64,000 nt of DNA from Eunapius fragilis (taxonomy: Eukaryota; Porifera; Demospongiae; Spongillida; Spongillidae), in the NCBI GenBank assembly GCA_963681505.1, contig OY811974.1, positions 13,669,405 through 13,733,404 of the forward strand, given 5' to 3'. Every line of letters begins with the position of its first letter. The stretch's first letter is position 1. The notes under the pieces are model-generated. The model did not search any database and had not been told where the DNA came from. It saw only the letters and a program-made list of their open reading frames with translations. This document shows positions 38,899 to 53,134 of this stretch, piece after piece. Made by a program: the position numbers and the translations under genes.

Positions 38899-40260
38899 GA
38901 CTATCTTAGCATCGAGGTGTTGATGAGGCATGCAATATGAGCAAACCACTGCACACATGGAAGATAGCAGTAACCATTCCTCTATCTGTTATAAATGCCA
39001 CCCCGAGGATATCTGCTTTGGTATGGGTTTACCAAGCGATTCAAAAGTAGGTTCCCACCCATACATTTCTATTGGAAATTTTGACTATCTTAGCATCGAG
39101 GTGTTGATGAGACATGCAATATGAGCAAACCACTGCACACATGGAAGATAGCAGTAACTACTCCTCTATCTCTTTTTAATGCCACCCCGAGGATACCTGC
39201 TTTGGTATGGGTTTACCAAGCGATTCAAACGTAGGTTCCCACCCATACATTCCTATGGGAAACCATCCATACATCTCTATGGGAAATATTGACTATCTTA
39301 GCATCGAGGTGTTGATGAGACATGCAATATGAGCAAACCACTGCACACATGGAAGATAGCAGTAACCATTCCTCTATCTCTTTTTAATGCCACCCCGAGG
39401 ATACCTGCTTTGGAATGGGTTTAACAAGCGATTCAAAAGTAGGTTCCCACCCATACATTTCTATGGGAAATTTTTGACTATCTTAGCATCGAGGTGTTGA
39501 TGAGACATGCAATATGAGCAAACCACTTCACACATGGAAGATAGCAGTAACCATTCCTCTATGTGTTTTAAATGCCACCCCGAGCATACCTGCTTCGGTA
39601 TGGGTTACCCAAGCGATTCAAAAGTAGGTTCCCACCCATACATTCCTATGGGAAACCATCCATACATCTCTATGGGAAATATTGACTATCTTAGCATCGA
39701 GGTGTTTATGAGACAAGCAATATGAGCAAACCACTGCACACATGGAAGATAGCAGTAACCATTCCTCTATCTCTTTTTAATGCCACCCCGAGGATACCTG
39801 CTTTGGTATGGGTTTACCAAGCGATTCAAAAGTAGGTTCCCACCCATACATTTCTATTGGAAATTTTGACTATCTTAGCATCGAGGTGTTGATGAGACAT
39901 GCAATATGAGCAAACCACTGCACACATGGAAGATAGCAGTAACCACTCCTCTATCTCTTTTTAATGCCACCCCGAGGATACCTGCTTTGGTATGGGTTTA
40001 CCAAGCGATTCAAAAGTAGGTTCCCACCCATACATTCCTATGGGAAACCATCCATACATCTCTATGGGAAATATTGACTATCTTAGCATCGAGGTGTTGA
40101 TGAGACATGCAATATGAGCAAACCACTGCACACATGGAAGATAGCAGTAACCATTCCTCTATCTCTTTTTAATGCCACCCCGAGGATACCTGCTTTGGAA
40201 TGGGTTTAACAAGCGATTCAAAAGTAGGTTCCCACCCATACATTTCTATGGGAAATTTTT
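38899..40260. repeat. 1362-bp seven-monomer unit, copy A
   Basis: Order S(184)-L-S-L-S(184)-L-S. Both 184-bp monomers carry CTATTGGAAATTTTGAC. It also holds GGAATGGGTTTAACAAGCG, CTCTATGTGTTTTAAATG and GTTTATGAGACAAGCAATATG. It is repeated directly at 40261. A related but shorter arrangement lies at 36127-37118. Confidence 0.85.
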
Positions 40261-41622
40261 GACTATCTTAGCATCGAGGTGTTGATGAGGCATGCAATAT
40301 GAGCAAACCACTGCACACATGGAAGATAGCAGTAACCATTCCTCTATCTGTTATAAATGCCACCCCGAGGATATCTGCTTTGGTATGGGTTTACCAAGCG
40401 ATTCAAAAGTAGGTTCCCACCCATACATTTCTATTGGAAATTTTGACTATCTTAGCATCGAGGTGTTGATGAGACATGCAATATGAGCAAACCACTGCAC
40501 ACATGGAAGATAGCAGTAACCACTCCTCTATCTCTTTTTAATGCCACCCCGAGGATACCTGCTTTGGTATGGGTTTACCAAGCGATTCAAAAGTAGGTTC
40601 CCACCCATACATTCCTATGGGAAACCATCCATACATCTCTATGGGAAATATTGACTATCTTAGCATCGAGGTGTTGATGAGACATGCAATATGAGCAAAC
40701 CACTGCACACATGGAAGATAGCAGTAACCATTCCTCTATCTCTTTTTAATGCCACCCCGAGGATACCTGCTTTGGAATGGGTTTAACAAGCGATTCAAAA
40801 GTAGGTTCCCACCCATACATTTCTATGGGAAATTTTTGACTATCTTAGCATCGAGGTGTTGATGAGACATGCAATATGAGCAAACCACTTCACACATGGA
40901 AGATAGCAGTAACCATTCCTCTATGTGTTTTAAATGCCACCCCGAGCATACCTGCTTTGGTATGGGTTACCCAAGCGATTCAAAAGTAGGTTCCCACCCA
41001 TACATTCCTATGGGAAACCATCCATACATCTCTATGGGAAATATTGACTATCTTAGCATCGAGGTGTTTATGAGACAAGCAATATGAGCAAACCACTGCA
41101 CACATGGAAGATAGCAGTAACCATTCCTCTATCTCTTTTTAAAGCCACCCCGAGGATACCTGCTTTGGTATTGGTTTACCAAGCGATTGAAAAGTAGGTT
41201 CCCACCCATACATTTCTATTGGAAATTTTGACTATCTTAGCGTCGAGGTGTTGATGAGACATGCAATATGAGCAAACCACTGCACACATGGAAGATAGTA
41301 GTAACCACTCCTCTATCTCTTTTTAATGCCACCCCGAGGATACCTGCTTTGGTATGGGTTTACCAAGCGATTCAAAAGTAGGTTCCCACCCATACATTCC
41401 TATGGGAAACCATCCATACATCTCTATGGGAAATATTGACTATCTTAGCATCGAGGTGTTGATGAGACATGCAATATGAGCAAACCACTGCACACATGGA
41501 AGATAGCAGTAACCATTCCTCTATCTCTTTTTAATGCCACCCCGAGGATACCTGCTTTGGAATGGGTTTAACAAGCGATTCAAAAGTAGGTTCCCACCCA
41601 TACATTTCTATGGGAAATTTTT
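40261..41622. repeat. 1362-bp seven-monomer unit, copy B
   Basis: Tandem copy of 38899-40260. Visible differences are CTTTGGTATGGGTTACCC for CTTCGGTATGGGTTACCC, AAAGCCACCCC for AATGCCACCCC, and TAGCGTCGAGG for TAGCATCGAGG. Confidence 0.85.
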
Positions 41623-42616
41623 GACTATCTTAGCATCGAGGTGTTGATGAGGCATGCAATATGAGCAAACCACTGCACACATGGAAGATAGCAGTAACCA
41701 TTCCTCTATCTGTTTTAAATGCCACCATGAGGATATCTGCTTTGGTATGGGTTTACCAAGCGATTCAAAAGTAGGTTCCCACCCATACATTTCTATGGGA
41801 AACTTTTGACTATCTTAGCATCGAGGTGTTGATGAGACATGCAATATGAGCAAACCACTGCACACATGGAAGATAGCAGTAACCATTCCTCTATCTGTTT
41901 TAAATGCCACCCCGAGCATACCTGCTTCGGTGTGGGTTACCCAAGCGATTCAAACGTAGGTTCCCACCCATACATTCCTATGGGAAACCACCCATACATC
42001 TCTATGGGAAATATTGACTATCTTAGCATCGAGGTGTTGATGAGGCATGCAATATGAGCAAACCACTGCACACATGGAAGATAGCAGTAACCATTCCCCT
42101 ATCTGTTTTTAATGCCACCCCGAGGTTACCTGCTTGGGTATGGGTTTACCAAGCCATTCAAAAGTAGGTTCCCACCCATACATTTCTATGGGAAATTTTT
42201 GACTATCTTAGCATCGAGGTGTTGATGAGGCATGCAATATGAGCAAACCACTGCACACATGGAAGATAGCAGTAACCATTCCTCTATCTGTTTTAAATGC
42301 CACCCCGAGGATACCTGCTTTGGTATGGGTTTACCATGCGATTCAAAAGTTGGTTCCCACCCATACATTCCTATGGGAAACCATCCATACATCTCTATGG
42401 GAAATATTGACTATCTTAGCATCGAGGTGTTGATGAGGCATGCAATATGAGCAAACCACTGCACACATGGAAGATAGCAGTAACCACTCTTCTATCTCTT
42501 TTTAATGCCACCCCGAGGATACCTGCTTTGGTATGGGTTTACCAAGCGATTCAAAAGTAGGTTCCCACCCATACATTCCTATGGGAAACCATCCATACAT
42601 CTCTATGGGAAATATT

Positions 42617-45600
42617 GACTATCTTAGCATTGAGGTGTTGATGAGACATGCAATATGAGCAAACCACTGCATACATGGAAGATAGCAGTAACCACTCCTC
42701 TATCTCTTTTTAATGCCACCCCGAGGATACCTGCTTTGGTATGGGTTTACCAAGCGATTCAAAAGTAGGTTCCCACCCATATATTCCTATGGGAAACCAT
42801 CCATACATCTCTATGGGAAATATTGACTATCTTAGCATTGAGGTGTTGATGAGACATGCAATATGAGCAAACCACTGCACACATGGAAGATAGCAGTAAC
42901 CATTCCTCTATCTCTTTTTAATGCCACCCCGAGGATACCTGCTTTGGAATGGGTTTACCAAGCGATTCAAAAGTAGGTTCCCACCCATACATTTCTATGG
43001 GAAATTTTTGACTATCTTAGCATCGAGGTGTTGATGAGTCATGCAATATGAGCAAACCACTTCACACATGGAAGATAGCAGTAACCATTCCCTTATCTGT
43101 TATTAATGCCACCCCGAGGATACCTGCTTGGGTATGGGTTTACCAAGCCATTCAAAAGTAGGTTCCCACCCATACATTTCTATGGGAAATTTTTGACTAT
43201 CTTAGCATCGAGGTGTTGATGAGGCATGCAATATGAGCAAACCACTGCACACATGGAAGATAGCAGTAACCACTCTTCTATCTCTTTTTAATGCCACCCC
43301 GAGGATACCTGCTTTGGTATGGGTTTACCAAGCGATTCAAAAGTAGGTTCCCACCCATACATTCCTATGGGAAACCATCCATACATCTCTATGGGAAATA
43401 TTGACTATCTTAGCATCGAGGTGTTGATGAGACATGCAATATGAGCAAACCACTGCATACATGGAAGATAGCAGTAACCACTCCTCTATCTCTTTTTAAT
43501 GCCACCCCGAGGATACCTGCTTTGGTATGGGTTTACCAAGCGATTCAAAAGTAGGTTCCCACCCATACATTCCTATGGGAAACCATCCATACATCTCTAT
43601 GGGAAATATTGACTATCTTAGCATTGAGGTGTTGATGAGACATGCAATATGAGCAAACCACTGCACACATGGAAGATAGCAGTAACCATTCCACTATCTC
43701 TTTTTAATGCCACCCCGAGGATACCTGCTTTGGAATGGGTTTACCAAGCGATTCAAAAGTAGGTTCCCACCCATACATTTCTATGGGAAATTTTTGACTA
43801 TCTTAGCATCGAGGTGTTGATGAGTCATGCAATATGAGCAAACCACTTCACACATGGAAGATAGCAGTAACCATTCCTCTATCTGTTTTAAATGCCACCC
43901 CGAGCATACCTGCATCGGTATGGGTTACCCAAGCGAATCAAAAGTAGGTTCCCACCCATACATTCCTATGGGAAACCATCCATACATCTAAATGGGAAAT
44001 ACTGACTATCTTAGCATCGAGGTGTTGATGAGACATGCAATATGAGCAAACCACTGCACACATGGAAGATAGCAGTAACCATTCCTCTTTCTCTTTTTAA
44101 TGCCACCCGGAGGATACCTGCTTTGGTATGGGTTTACCAAGCGATTCAAAAGTAGGTTCCCACCCATACATTTCTATGGGAAATTTTTGACTATCTTAGC
44201 ATCGAGGTGTTGATGAGACATGCAACATGAGCAAACCACTTCACACATGGAAGATAGCAGTAACCATTCCTCTATCTGTTTTAAATGCCACCCCGAGCAT
44301 CTCTGCTTCGGTATGGGTTACGCAAGCGATTCAAAAGTAGGTTCCCACCCATACATTTCTATGGGAAATTTTTGACTATCTTAGCATCGAGGTGTTGATG
44401 AGACATGCAATATGAGCAAACCACCGCACACATGGAAGATAGCAGTAACCATTCCTCTATCTATTTTAAATGCCACCCCGAGCATACCTGCTTCGGTATG
44501 GGTTACCCAAGCGATTCAGAAGTAGGTTCCCACCTATACATTCCTATGGGAAACCATCCATACATCTAAATGGGAAATATTGACTATCTTAGCATCGAGG
44601 TGTTGATGAGACATGCAATATGAGCAAACCACTGCACACATGGAAGATAGCAGTAACCATTCCTCTATCTCTTTTTAATGCCACCCCGAGGATACCTGCT
44701 TTGGTATGGGTTTACCAAGCGATTCAAAAGTAGGTTCCCACCCATACATTCCTATGGGAAACCATCCATACATCTCTATGGGAAATATTGACTATCTTAG
44801 CATCGAGGTGTTGATGAGACATGCAATATGAGCAAACCACTGCACACATGGAAGATAGCAGTAACCATTCCTCTATCTCTTTTTAATGCCACCCCGAGGA
44901 AACCTGCTTTGGTATGGGTTTACCAAGCGATTCAAAAGTAGGTTCCCACCCATACATTTCTATGGGAAATTTTTGACTATCTTAGCATCGAGGTGTTGAT
45001 GAGACATGCAATATGAGCAAACCACGGCACACATGGAAGATAGCAGTAACCATTCCTCTATCTTTTTTAAATGCCACCCCGAGCATACCTGCTTCGGTAT
45101 GGGTTACCCAAGCGATTCAAAAGTAGGTTCCCACCCATACATTCCTATGGGAAACCATCCATACATCTAAATGGGAAATATTGACTATCTTAGCATCGAG
45201 GTGTTGATGAGACATGCAATATGAGCAAACCACTGCACACATGGAAGATAGCAGTAACCATTCCTCTATCTCTTTTTAATGCCACCCCGAGGATACCTGC
45301 TTTGGTATGGGTTTACAAAGCGATTCAAAAGTAGGTTCCCACCCATACATTTCTTAGGGAAATTTTTGACTATCTTAGCATCGAGGTGTTGATGAGGCAT
45401 GCAATATGAGCAAACCACTGCACACATGGAAGATAGCAGTAACCACTCCTCTATCTCTTTTAAATGCCACCCCGAGGATACCTGCTTTGGTATGGGTTTA
45501 CCAAGCGATTCAAAAGTAGGTTCCCACCCATACATTCCTATGGGAAACCATCCATACGTCTCTATGGGAAATATTGACTATCTTAGCATCGAGGTGTTGA

Positions 45601-46777
45601 TGAGACATGCAATATGAGCAAACCACTGCACACATGGAAGATAGCAGTAACCACTCCTCTATCTCTTTTAAATGCCACCCCGAGGATACCTGCTTTGGTA
45701 TGGGTTTACCAAGCGATTCAAAAGTAGGTTCCCACCCATACATTCCTATGGGAAACCATCCATACATCTAAATGGGAAATATTGTGTATCTTATGATCGA
45801 GGTGTTGATGAGACATGCAATATGAGCAAACCACTGCACACATGGAATATAGCAGTAACCATTCCTCTATCTCTTTTTAATGCCACCCCGAGGATACCTG
45901 CTTTGGAATGGGTTTACCAAGCGATTCAAAAGTAGGTTCCCACCCATACATTTCTATGGGAAATTTTTGACTATCTTAGCATTGAGGTGTTGATGAGACA
46001 TGCAATATGAGCAAACCACGGCACACATGGAAGATAGCAGTAACCATTCCTCTATCTTCTTTAAATGCCACCCCGAGCATACCTGCTTCGGTATGGGTTA
46101 CCCAAGCGATTCAAAAGTAGGTTCCCACCCATACATTCCTATGGGAAACCATCCATACATCTAAATGGGAAATATTGACTATCTTAGCATCGACTGTGGA
46201 TGAGACATGCAATATGAGCAAACCACTGCACACATGGAAGATAGCAGTAACCATTCCTCTATCTCTTTTTAATGCCACCCCGAGGATACCTGCTTTGGTA
46301 TGGGTTTACCAAGCGATTCAAAAGTAGGTTCCCACCCATACATTTCTTAGGGAAATTTTTGACTATCTTAGCATCGAGGTGTTGATGAGGCATGCAATAT
46401 GAGCAAACCACTGAACACATGGAAAATAGCAGTAACCACTCCTCTATCTCTTTTAAATGCCACCCCGAGGATACCTGCTTTGGTATGGGTTTACCAAGCG
46501 ATTCAAAAGTAGGTTCCCACCCATACATTCCTATGGGAAACCATCCATACATTTCTATGGGAAACTTTTGACTATCTTAGCATCGAGGTGTTGATGAGAC
46601 ATGCAATATGAGCAAACCACTGCACACATGGAAGATAGCAGTAACCATTCCTCTATCTGTTTTAAATGCCACCCCGAGCATACCTGCTTCGGTGTGGGTT
46701 ACCCAAGCGATTCAAACGTAGGTTCCCACCCATACATTCCTATGGGAAACCACCCATACATCTCTATGGGAAATATT
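42617..46777. repeat. 4161-bp 21-monomer higher-order unit, copy A
   Basis: Order L-S-S-L-L-S-L-S-S-L-L-S-L-S-L-L-S-L-S-L-L (12 L, 9 S). Rare marks include CACTGCATACATGG, CCATATATTCC, CTGTTATTAATGCC, GCATCGACTGTGGATGAG and CATTTCTTAGGG. The adjoining 4161 bp repeats the order exactly. This is the longest clear unit in the window. Confidence 0.9.
46361..46569. repeat. Recombinant L monomer with an S-type tail (209 bp)
   Basis: The monomer has two dyads like an L, but the second reads CATTTCTATGGGAAACTTTTG, with the spacer and T-rich tail of S monomers. The S monomer ending at 41807 has the same AAACTTTTGAC tail. The form is copied at 50522-50730 within the second 4161-bp unit. It looks like a crossover or gene conversion between the two length classes. 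Confidence 0.65.
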
Positions 46778-49700
46778 GACTATCTTAGCATCGAGGTGTT
46801 GATGAGACATGCAATATGAGCAAACCACTGCATACATGGAAGATAGCAGTAACCACTCCTCTATCTCTTTTTAATGCCACCCCGAGGATACCTGCTTTGG
46901 TATGGGTTTACCAAGCGATTCAAAAGTAGGTTCCCACCCATATATTCCTATGGGAAACCATCCATACATCTCTATGGGAAATATTGACTATCTTAGCATT
47001 GAGGTGTTGATGAGACATGCAATATGAGCAAACCACTGCACACATGGAAGATAGCAGTAACCATTCCTCTATCTCTTTTTAATGCCACCCCGAGGATACC
47101 TGCTTTGGAATGGGTTTACCAAGCGATTCAAAAGTAGGTTCCCACCCATACATTTCTATGGGAAATTTTTGACTATCTTAGCATCGAGGTGTTGATGAGT
47201 CATGCAATATGAGCAAACCACTTCACACATGGAAGATAGCAGTAACCATTCCCCTATCTGTTATTAATGCCACCCCGAGGATACCTGCTTGGGTATGGGT
47301 TTACCAAGCCATTCAAAAGTAGGTTCCCACCCATACATTTCTATGGGAAATTTTTGACTATCTTAGCATCGAGGTGTTGATGAGGCATGCAATATGAGCA
47401 AACCACTGCACACATGGAAGATAGCAGTAACCACTCTTCTATCTCTTTTTAATGCCACCCCGAGGATACCTGCTTTGGTATGGGTTTACCAAGCGATTCA
47501 AAAGTAGGTTCCCACCCATACATTCCTATGGGAAACCATCCATACATCTCTATGGGAAATATTGACTATCTTAGCATCGAGGTGTTGATGAGACATGCAA
47601 TATGAGCAAACCACTGCATACATGGAAGATAGCAGTAACCACTCCTCTATCTCTTTTTAATGCCACCCCGAGGATACCTGCTTTGGTATGGGTTTACCAA
47701 GCGATTCAAAAGTAGGTTCCCACCCATACATTCCTATGGGAAACCATCCATACATCTCTATGGGAAATATTGACTATCTTAGCATTGAGGTGTTGATGAG
47801 ACATGCAATATGAGCAAACCACTGCACACATGGAAGATAGCAGTAACCATTCCTCTATCTCTTTTTAATGCCACCCCGAGGATACCTGCTTTGGAATGGG
47901 TTTACCAAGCGATTCAAAAGTAGGTTCCCACCCATACATTTCTATGGGAAATTTTTGACTATCTTAGCATCGAGGTGTTGATGAGTCATGCAAAATGAGC
48001 AAACCACTTCACACATGGAAGATAGCAGTAACCATTCCTCTATCTGTTTTAAATGCCACCCCGAGCATACCTGCATCGGTATGGGTTACCCAAGCGAATC
48101 AAAAGTAGGTTCCCACCCATACATTCCTATGGGAAACCATCCATACATCTAAATGGGAAATACTGACTATCTTAGCATCGAGGTGTTGATGAGACATGCA
48201 ATATGAGCAAACCACTGCACACATGGAAGATAGCAGTAACCATTCCTCTTTCTCTTTTTAATGCCACCCGGAGGATACCTGCTTTGGTATGGGTTTACCA
48301 AGCGATTCAAAAGTAGGTTCCCACCCATACATTTCTATGGGAAATTTTTGACTATCTTAGCATCGAGGTGTTGATGAGACATGCAACATGAGCAAACCAC
48401 TTCACACATGGAAGATAGCAGTAACCATTCCTCTATCTGTTTTAAATGCCACCCCGAGCATCTCTGCTTCGGTATGGGTTACGCAAGCGATTCAAAAGTA
48501 GGTTCCCACCCATACATTTCTATGGGAAATTTTTGACTATCTTAGCATCGAGGTGTTGATGAGACATGCAATATGAGCAAACCACCGCACACATGGAAGA
48601 TAGCAGTAACCATTCCTCTATCTATTTTAAATGCCACCCCGAGCATACCTGCTTCGGTATGGGTTACCCAAGCGATTCAGAAGTAGGTTCCCACCTATAC
48701 ATTCCTATGGGAAACCATCCATACATCTAAATGGGAAATATTGACTATCTTAGCATCGAGGTGTTGATGAGACATGCAATATGAGCAAACCACTGCACAC
48801 ATGGAAGATAGCAGTAACCATTCCTCTATCTCTTTTTAATGCCACCCCGAGGATACCTGCTTTGGTATGGGTTTACCAAGCGATTCAAAAGTAGGTTCCC
48901 ACCCATACATTCCTATGGGAAACCATCCATACATCTCTATGGGAAATATTGACTATCTTAGCATCGAGGTGTTGATGAGACATGCAATATGAGCAAACCA
49001 CTGCACACATGGAAGATAGCAGTAACCATTCCTCTATCTCTTTTTAATGCCACCCCGAGGAAACCTGCTTTGGTATGGGTTTACCAAGCGATTCAAAAGT
49101 AGGTTCCCACCCATACATTTCTATGGGAAATTTTTGACTATCTTAGCATCGAGGTGTTGATGAGACATGCAATATGAGCAAACCACGGCACACATGGAAG
49201 ATAGCAGTAACCATTCCTCTATCTTTTTTAAATGCCACCCCGAGCATACCTGCTTCGGTATGGGTTACCCAAGCGATTCAAAAGTAGGTTCCCACCCATA
49301 CATTCCTATGGGAAACCATCCATACATCTAAATGGGAAATATTGACTATCTTAGCATCGAGGTGTTGATGAGACATGCAATATGAGCAAACCACTGCACA
49401 CATGGAAGATAGCAGTAACCATTCCTCTATCTCTTTTTAATGCCACCCCGAGGATACCTGCTTTGGTATGGGTTTACAAAGCGATTCAAAAGTAGGTTCC
49501 CACCCATACATTTCTTAGGGAAATTTTTGACTATCTTAGCATCGAGGTGTTGATGAGGCATGCAATATGAGCAAACCACTGCACACATGGAAGATAGCAG
49601 TAACCACTCCTCTATCTCTTTTAAATGCCACCCCGAGGATACCTGCTTTGGTATGGGTTTACCAAGCGATTCAAAAGTAGGTTCCCACCCATACATTCCT

Positions 49701-50938
49701 ATGGGAAACCATCCATACGTCTCTATGGGAAATATTGACTATCTTAGCATCGAGGTGTTGATGAGACATGCAATATGAGCAAACCACTGCACACATGGAA
49801 GATAGCAGTAACCACTCCTCTATCTCTTTTAAATGCCACCCCGAGGATACCTGCTTTGGTATGGGTTTACCAAGCGATTCAAAAGTAGGTTCCCACCCAT
49901 ACATTCCTATGGGAAACCATCCATACATCTAAATGGGAAATATTGACTATCTTATGATCGAGGTGTTGATGAGACATGCAATATGAGCAAACCACTGCAC
50001 ACATGGAATATAGCAGTAACCATTCCTCTATCTCTTTTTAATGCCACCCCGAGGATACCTGCTTTGGAATGGGTTTACCAAGCGATTCAAAAGTAGGTTC
50101 CCACCCATACATTTCTATGGGAAATTTTTGACTATCTTAGCATTGAGGTGTTGATGAGACATGCAATATGAGCAAACCACGGCACACATGGAAGATAGCA
50201 GTAACCATTCCTCTATCTTCTTTAAATGCCACCCCGAGCATACCTGCTTCGGTATGGGTTACCCAAGCGATTCAAAAGTAGGTTCCCACCCATACATTCC
50301 TATGGGAAACCATCCATACATCTAAATGGGAAATATTGACTATCTTAGCATCGACTGTGGATGAGACATGCAATATGAGCAAACCACTGCACACATGGAA
50401 GATAGCAGTAACCATTCCTCTATCTCTTTTTAATGCCACCCCGAGGATACCTGCTTTGGTATGGGTTTACCAAGCGATTCAAAAGTAGGTTCCCACCCAT
50501 ACATTTCTTAGGGAAATTTTTGACTATCTTAGCATCGAGGTGTTGATGAGGCATGCAATATGAGCAAACCACTGAACACATGGAAAATAGCAGTAACCAC
50601 TCCTCTATCTCTTTTAAATGCCACCCCGAGGATACCTGCTTTGGTATGGGTTTACCAAGCGATTCAAAAGTAGGTTCCCACCCATACATTCCTATGGGAA
50701 ACCATCCATACATTTCTATGGGAAACTTTTGACTATCTTAGCATCGAGGTGTTGATGAGACATGCAATATGAGCAAACCACTGCACACATGGAAGATAGC
50801 AGTAACCATTCCTCTATCTGTTTTAAATGCCACCCCGAGCATACCTGCTTCGGTGTGGGTTACCCAAGCGATTCAAACGTAGGTTCCCACCCATACATTC
50901 CTATGGGAAACCACCCATACATCTCTATGGGAAATATT
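46778..50938. repeat. 4161-bp 21-monomer higher-order unit, copy B
   Basis: Collinear with 42617-46777. In the parts I compared I noticed five single-base differences, at 43093/47254, 43693/47854, 43833/47994, 45785/49946 and 45786/49947. The copies thus look more than 99 percent identical, though I did not align every base. From 50939 the sequence follows the region left of copy A (42016 on, offset 8923), so the 601 bp at 42016-42616 are missing between copies A and B. Confidence 0.9.
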
Positions 50939-53134
50939 GACTATCTTAGCATCGAGGTGTTGATGAGGCATGCAATATGAGCAAACCACTGCACACATGG
51001 AAGATAGCAGTAACCATTCCCCTATCTGTTTTTAATGCCACCCCGAGGATACCTGCTTGGGTATGGGTTTACCAAGCCATTCAAAAGTAGGTTCCCACCC
51101 ATACATTTCTTTGGGAAATTTTTGACTATCTTAGCATCGAGGTGTTGATGAGGCATGCAATATGAGCAAACCACTGCACACATGGAAGATAGCAGTAACC
51201 ATTCCTCTATCTGTTTTAAATGCCACCCCGAGGATACCTGCTTTGGTATGGGTTTACCATGCGATTCAAAAGTAGGTTCCCACCCATACATTCCTATGGG
51301 AAACCATCCTTACATCTCTATGGGAAATATTGACTATCTTAGCATCGAGGTGTTGATGAGGCATGCAATATGAGCAAACCACTGCACACATGGAAGATAG
51401 CAGTAACCACTCTTCTATCTCTTTTTAATGCCACCCCGAGGATACCTGCTTTGGTATGGGTTTACCAAGCGATTCAAAAGTAGGTTCCCACCCATACATT
51501 CCTATGGGAAACCATCCATACATCTCTATGGGAAATATTGACTATCTTAGCATCGAGGTGTTGATGAGACATGCAATATGAGCAAACCACTGCATACATG
51601 GAAGATAGCAGTAACCACTCCTCTATCTCTTTTTAATGCCACCCCGAGGATACCTGCTTTGGTATGGGTTTACCAAGCGATTCAAAAGTAGGTTCCCACC
51701 CATACATTCCTATGGGAAACCATCCATACATCTCTATGGGAAATATTGACTATCTTAGCATTGAGGTGTTGATGAGACATGCAATATGAGCCAACCACTG
51801 CACACATGGAAGATAGCAGTAACCATTCCTCTATCTCTTTTTAATGCCACCTGGAGGATACCTGCTTTGGAATGGGTTTACCAAGCGATTCAAAAGTAGG
51901 TTCCCACCCATACATTTCTATGGGAAATTTTTGACTATCTTAGCATCGAGGTGTTGATGAGTCATGCAATATGAGCAAACCACTTCACACATGGAAGATA
52001 GCAGTAACCATTCCCCTATCTGTTTTTAATGCCACCCCGAGGATACCTGCTTGGGTATGGGTTTACCAAGCCATTCAAAAGTAGGTTCCCACCCATACAT
52101 TTCTATGGGAAATTTTTGACTATCTTAGCATCGAGGTGTTGATGAGGCATGCAATATGAGCAAACCACGGCACACATGGAAGATAGCAGTAACCATTCCT
52201 CTATCTGTTTTAAATGCCACCCCGAGGATACCTGCTTTGGTATGGGTTTACCATGCGATTCAAAAGTAGGTTCCCACCCATACATTCCTATGGGAAACCA
52301 TCCATACATCTCTATGGGAAATATTGACTATCTTAGCATCGAGGTGTTGATGAGGCATGCAATATGAGCAAACCACTGCACACATGGAAGATAGCAGTAA
52401 CCACTCTTCTATCTCTTTTTAATGCCACCCCGAGGATACCTGCTTTGGTATGGGTTTACCAAGCGATTCAAAAGTAGGTTCCCACCCATACATTCCTATG
52501 GGAAACCATCCATACATCTCTATGGGAAATATTGACTATCTTAGCATCGAGGTGTTGATGAGACATGCAATATGAGCAAACCACTGCATACATGGAAGAT
52601 AGCAGTAACCACTCCTCTATCTCTTTTTAATGCCACCCCGAGGATACCTGCTTTGGTATGGGTTTACCAAGCGATTCAAAAGTAGGTTCCCACCCATACA
52701 TTCCTATGGGAAACCATCCATACATCTCTATGGGAAATATTGACTATCTTAGCATTGAGGTGTTGATGAGACATGCAATATGAGCAAACCACTGCACACA
52801 TGGAAGATAGCAGTAACCATTCCTCTATCTCTTTTTAATGCCACCCCGAGGATACCTGCTTTGGAATGGGTTTACCAAGCGATTCAAAAGTAGGTTCCCA
52901 CCCATACATTTCTATGGGAAATTTTTGACTATCTTAGCATCGAGGTGTTGATGAGTCATGCAATATGAGCAAACCACTTCACACATGGAAGATAGCAGTA
53001 ACCATTCCTCTATCTGTTTTAAATGCCACCCCGAGCATACCTGCATCGGTATGGGTTACCCAAGCGAATCAAAAGTAGGTTCCCACCCATACATTCCTAT
53101 GGGAAACCATCCATACATCTAAATGGGAAATACT

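Noticed and set aside
42617-50938. Assembly duplication as the explanation of the 4161-bp repeat
   Set aside because: At least five base differences between copies and different flanks argue for two real copies. It cannot be ruled out without reads, so the check is listed under findings.
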